From an uncultured Collinsella sp. (GTDB taxonomy: Bacteria; Actinomycetota; Coriobacteriia; Coriobacteriales; Coriobacteriaceae), in the NCBI GenBank assembly GCA_902494195.1, contig CABUSH010000024.1, positions 1 through 33,545 on the forward strand: a stretch of DNA of 33,545 nt, in the 5' to 3' direction. Positions within the stretch are counted from its first letter, which is position 1; each line of letters begins with the position of its first letter. The notes under the pieces were generated by a model. The model did not search any database. It saw only the letters and a program-made list of their open reading frames with translations, and was not told the origin of the DNA. Positions 31,135-33,545 of this stretch are shown in pieces. The translations under genes were made by a program, and so were the position numbers.

Positions 31135-31431
31135 CTAGCGGACGCGGCGCGAGGCGCGCGTGAGCAGGTAGTCAGCTACAAACAGGATGACGGCCACGAT
31201 GGCGTAATCCAAGCGGAAAACGCCGCCAAAGGGTGAGGTGATGACGCCGTAGCCGGCGATGGCGCTCGGCAGCGCGCGAGAAAGCTCAACGACAAAGCCG
31301 ACAATCTGCAGTTTGGCGGTGAGGCCGCTAAAGCACAGCAGCACGGTCATCGCGCTCATAAAGATGCCGCAGATGCGACAGGCGATGGCGATGACGCTCA
31401 TCGCCACGGCAGCGGCCTTACGAGAATTCAC
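31135..31431 (-). CDS. Small membrane protein (98 aa), unknown
   Basis: The GTG start at 31431 has GAGGAG upstream and overlaps the ABC-F stop by 14 bases. The product has an N-terminal basic segment and two or three hydrophobic helices (VIAIACRICGIFMSAMTVLL, LQIVGFVVEL, YAIVAVILFVADYLL). It ends in TRASRRVR. There is a conserved-looking AGYGVITSPFGGVFRLDY loop. No family is recognised with confidence; a YggT-like relationship is possible. The context suggests co-expression with the ABC-F and M50 genes. Confidence 0.7.
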   Translation of the reverse strand: MNSRKAAAVAMSVIAIACRICGIFMSAMTVLLCFSGLTAKLQIVGFVVELSRALPSAIAGYGVITSPFGGVFRLDYAIVAVILFVADYLLTRASRRVR

Positions 31432-33451
31432 GCGCGGTCTCCTCTTCGATCTGGGTGGAAAGCTCCAACCATTCGTCCTCGAGCTTAGGTAGCTCTTGCT
31501 TAAGGCCGTTATATTCCCCCAGCGCGGCGTTGAACTTATCCTGATCGGCATAAAGCTCTTCGCTTGCCATCAATTCCATAAGCTCGTCATAGCGGGCGCG
31601 CTTTTTGTCGAGCTCCGTCTCGATCTTCTTAAGCTGGTTGCGCACGCCCTTGAGCTTTTTGTTGAGCGCAGCGCGGGCCTGGGCTTCGGCGCGCTTTTGC
31701 TCCTTGGTCTTTTTGCCCTCGGCAGGCTTAGGCGCCGCGGCGGGGGTGTCGGCCTGGGCGGCGCTGGCTTTGGTGGACTTGGCCGCGGCAGGTGCGCTAT
31801 CCCCTGCCGCCTCGGCGGCGGCGCGGGCCGTAAGGTCCTCGCGCTTGTAGAGGTAGTAGTCGTAGTCGCCGTCGTAGACCGTTACCTTGCCATCGCGGAT
31901 GTCGATCACGCGGTTGGCAACGGCGCGCACCAGGTGCTCGTCGTGGCTGATCAGCACGATGGTTCCGGGGAAGTTTTGCAGGGCGTTTTCGAGCATGTCC
32001 ACCGAGTCGATGTCCAAGTGGTTGGTGGGCTCGTCCAGGCACAGGAGCGCCTCGGGGGCCACGAGCATCTTTGCCAGGGCCAGACGCGCCTTTTCGCCGC
32101 CGGAAAGGACGCGAACCTGCTTTTCGATGGAATCGTTGTCGCTAAACAGGAAGGCGCCCAGCAGGCTGCGCTGCTGCGGCACGGTCCACTTGGGCGTGAC
32201 GGTGTCGATCTCTTGCAGGACGGTGTTTGACTCGGTCATGCCCTCGAGTGCGTGCTGAGCGTAGTAGGCCACGCCCACGTTGGTGCCCAGGTCGCGGGTG
32301 CCGGTAGTGGGTGGCTCCAGGCCGGCGAGGATCTTCATGAGGGTGGACTTGCCGGCGCCGTTGGGGCCGACGAGCGCCACATGCTCGCCGCGGTAGAGCT
32401 TGAGGTCGATGTCACTGTAGATGTGCTTGTCGCCGTAGGACTTGGACACACCCTCGAGGCCCACGACCATATCGCCGGAGCGCGGTGGGTCGGGAAACTT
32501 AAAGTCGATGTGCTTGTGGCCTTCGGGCAGAATGACGAGCTCCTTTTTGATCTGCTCGATCTTGCGGATGCGCTCCTGGGCCTGGGCTGCCTTGGTGGGC
32601 TTGTAGCGGAACTTGTCAACGAAGACCTGCATGTGGGCGATGTCGCGCTCTTGAGCGGCACGCTTGGCGCGCATCTGCTCCAGGTTGTCCTCGCGCTGCT
32701 TGAGGTAGCTGCTGTAGTTGCCGGTGTAGGTGGTCACGCGACGGTTTTCGAGCGCGGCGACGTGGTCGACGCAGGCGTCCATGAAGGCGCGGTCGTGGCT
32801 GACGATGAGGACGGCGCCGTCGTAGTTGGCGATAAAGCCGCGCAGCCACTGGACGCTTTCGAGGTCCAAGTGGTTGGTGGGCTCGTCCAGCAGCAGCAGG
32901 TCGGGGTGGCGCAGGAAGAGCTTGGCGAGCGCGATACGCATCTGCCAGCCGCCCGAGAACTCGGAGCAAGGGCGCTCAAAGTCGGTGACCTTAAAGCCCA
33001 GGCCGGACAGGATCTTGCGGGCGTTGCTCTCGAGCTCGTAGCCGCCCAGATGCTCAAAGCGGTCCTGGACCTGGCCGTACTCGTTGAGGAGCGCATCGAC
33101 GTCCTTGCCCTGCTCGGAGAGCTCGGTGATCTGAGCCTGCAGCTCGTTGGCGCGCTCTCCCATGCGGCGGATTTCCTTGGCGGCCGCCATGACCTCGGCA
33201 AGGATGGTGGTGTTCTTTTGCTCCAGGTTGGTTTCCTGCTCTAGGTAGCCCACCTGGCAGTCCTTGGCGTACTGGACCTGGCCGGCGTCAGGACTGTCGA
33301 TGCCCATGATGATTTTGAGCATGGTGGTTTTGCCGGCGCCGTTGGGTCCCACGAGCGCGAAGCGCTCGCCGGGGTTGATCTGGAAGGACGCGCCGCTAAA
33401 GAGGACGCGTGCGCCGAAGCTTTTTTCGATCTTGTCGACCAGGAGGATCAT
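31418..33451 (-). CDS. ABC-F family ATPase (Uup/YdiF-like)
   Basis: The 677-residue soluble protein has two ATPase cassettes and no membrane domain. Cassette 1 has GPNGAGKTTML, FSGGWQMRIALAKL and LLLDEPTNHLDLESV. Cassette 2 has GPNGAGKSTLM, LSGGEKARLALAKM and LCLDEPTNHLDIDSV. The linker between them includes RYKPTKAAQAQERIRKIEQI, the ABC-F signature region. The C-terminal 130 residues form a coiled coil after an Ala/Pro/Lys-rich hinge, as in Uup. These factors act on the ribosome E site. An antibiotic-resistance role is not indicated. Confidence 0.95.
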   Translation of the reverse strand: MILLVDKIEKSFGARVLFSGASFQINPGERFALVGPNGAGKTTMLKIIMGIDSPDAGQVQYAKDCQVGYLEQETNLEQKNTTILAEVMAAAKEIRRMGERANELQAQITELSEQGKDVDALLNEYGQVQDRFEHLGGYELESNARKILSGLGFKVTDFERPCSEFSGGWQMRIALAKLFLRHPDLLLLDEPTNHLDLESVQWLRGFIANYDGAVLIVSHDRAFMDACVDHVAALENRRVTTYTGNYSSYLKQREDNLEQMRAKRAAQERDIAHMQVFVDKFRYKPTKAAQAQERIRKIEQIKKELVILPEGHKHIDFKFPDPPRSGDMVVGLEGVSKSYGDKHIYSDIDLKLYRGEHVALVGPNGAGKSTLMKILAGLEPPTTGTRDLGTNVGVAYYAQHALEGMTESNTVLQEIDTVTPKWTVPQQRSLLGAFLFSDNDSIEKQVRVLSGGEKARLALAKMLVAPEALLCLDEPTNHLDIDSVDMLENALQNFPGTIVLISHDEHLVRAVANRVIDIRDGKVTVYDGDYDYYLYKREDLTARAAAEAAGDSAPAAAKSTKASAAQADTPAAAPKPAEGKKTKEQKRAEAQARAALNKKLKGVRNQLKKIETELDKKRARYDELMELMASEELYADQDKFNAALGEYNGLKQELPKLEDEWLELSTQIEEETAREFS

Positions 33452-33482
33452 GGTGCCGCCTTTGACCTTGTGTGCCTATATG

Positions 33483-33511
33483 AAAAAAGGCCCCAACTTG
33501 CGTTGGAGCCT
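33483..33511 (-). terminator. Intrinsic terminator
   Basis: On the minus strand AGGCTCCAAC-GCAA-GTTGGGGCCT forms a 10-bp stem with one mismatch, followed by TTTTTT. It ends transcription coming from the right edge, most likely the RNA gene at 33,527 onward. Confidence 0.88.
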
Positions 33512-33526
33512 CATTCAATGCTCGGG

Positions 33527-33545
33527 TGGAGACGAGGGGGATCGA
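33527..33545 (-). tRNA. 3' end of a tmRNA or tRNA gene (truncated by window edge)
   Basis: On the minus strand the last bases read TCGATC-CCCCT-CGTCTCC-A, which fits a T-loop, T-stem 3' arm, 7-base acceptor arm and discriminator. No CCA is encoded. An acceptor CGTCTCC is what tmRNA genes beginning GGGGACG require, so ssrA is the favoured reading, but a tRNA cannot be excluded from 19 bases. A terminator follows 16 bp later. Confidence 0.45.

Noticed and set aside
32252..33244. Plus-strand open frame of 330 codons
   Set aside because: It is antisense to the ABC-F gene, whose Walker and signature motifs are complete.

Overview
The window looks like a chromosomal segment of a high-GC Gram-positive bacterium, most likely a Coriobacteriia member such as Collinsella. 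That placement rests on base composition, Shine-Dalgarno style and the gene order of the right half (ABC-F, M50 protease, scpA-scpB, rluB, cmk, plsC, ispH, DUF512 radical SAM, der, plsY, gpsA, rpe, cysteine desulfurase, Nif3, zinc ribbon, coaBC). It is an inference from resemblance, not a database result.

Region 1 (about 1-16,150) is an accessory island. It starts with a minus-strand run of small genes: an unknown protein, single-stranded DNA-binding protein, a TadE-like pseudopilin, a one-helix membrane protein and a truncated gene. Next is a complete diversity-generating retroelement (DGR) in the classical order target, avd-like gene, template repeat (TR), reverse transcriptase. The TR (3409-3536) and the variable repeat (VR, 4165-4292) align without gaps over 128 bp. 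They differ at 11 positions, and every difference lies where the TR has A on the coding strand. The target is a Flp-type (type IVb) prepilin with a long DUF6273-like C-terminal domain that ends in the VR. Two paralogous Flp-type pilins follow. One carries a 10-bp G tract between two overlapping out-of-frame start codons. The other is split in its leader by an IS110-family element.

The island also holds a DUF192 protein, a DEAH helicase, a strongly promoted structured non-coding RNA, a probable PBECR4-type nuclease-like protein and a CoiA-like protein. Six copies of a palindrome, TTGCCGCTGCGGCAA or a close variant, lie upstream of the three pilin genes, the DUF192 gene, the CoiA-like gene and the PBECR4-like gene. 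This suggests one regulator controls the module.

Region 2 (16,159-16,348) is a tRNA-Pro(GGG) gene with its own promoter and terminator. Its 3' end faces the island, as at many integration sites, but no integrase or second att copy is visible here.

Region 3 (16,357-33,451) is a dense co-directional minus-strand block of housekeeping genes with overlapping or nearly abutting ends. It covers ribosome-associated ABC-F, chromosome segregation (ScpA/ScpB), rRNA modification, CMP kinase, isoprenoid and phospholipid synthesis (IspH, PlsC, PlsY, GpsA), ribosome assembly (Der), the pentose phosphate pathway, Fe-S sulfur supply and CoA synthesis. The right edge has a terminator and what looks like the 3' end of a tmRNA or tRNA gene.

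The most interesting hypothesis is a surface-pilus diversification module. In it, a DGR hypermutates the exposed domain of a Flp-like pilin, paralogous pilins vary by homopolymer slippage, recombination and IS insertion, and a shared operator coordinates expression.
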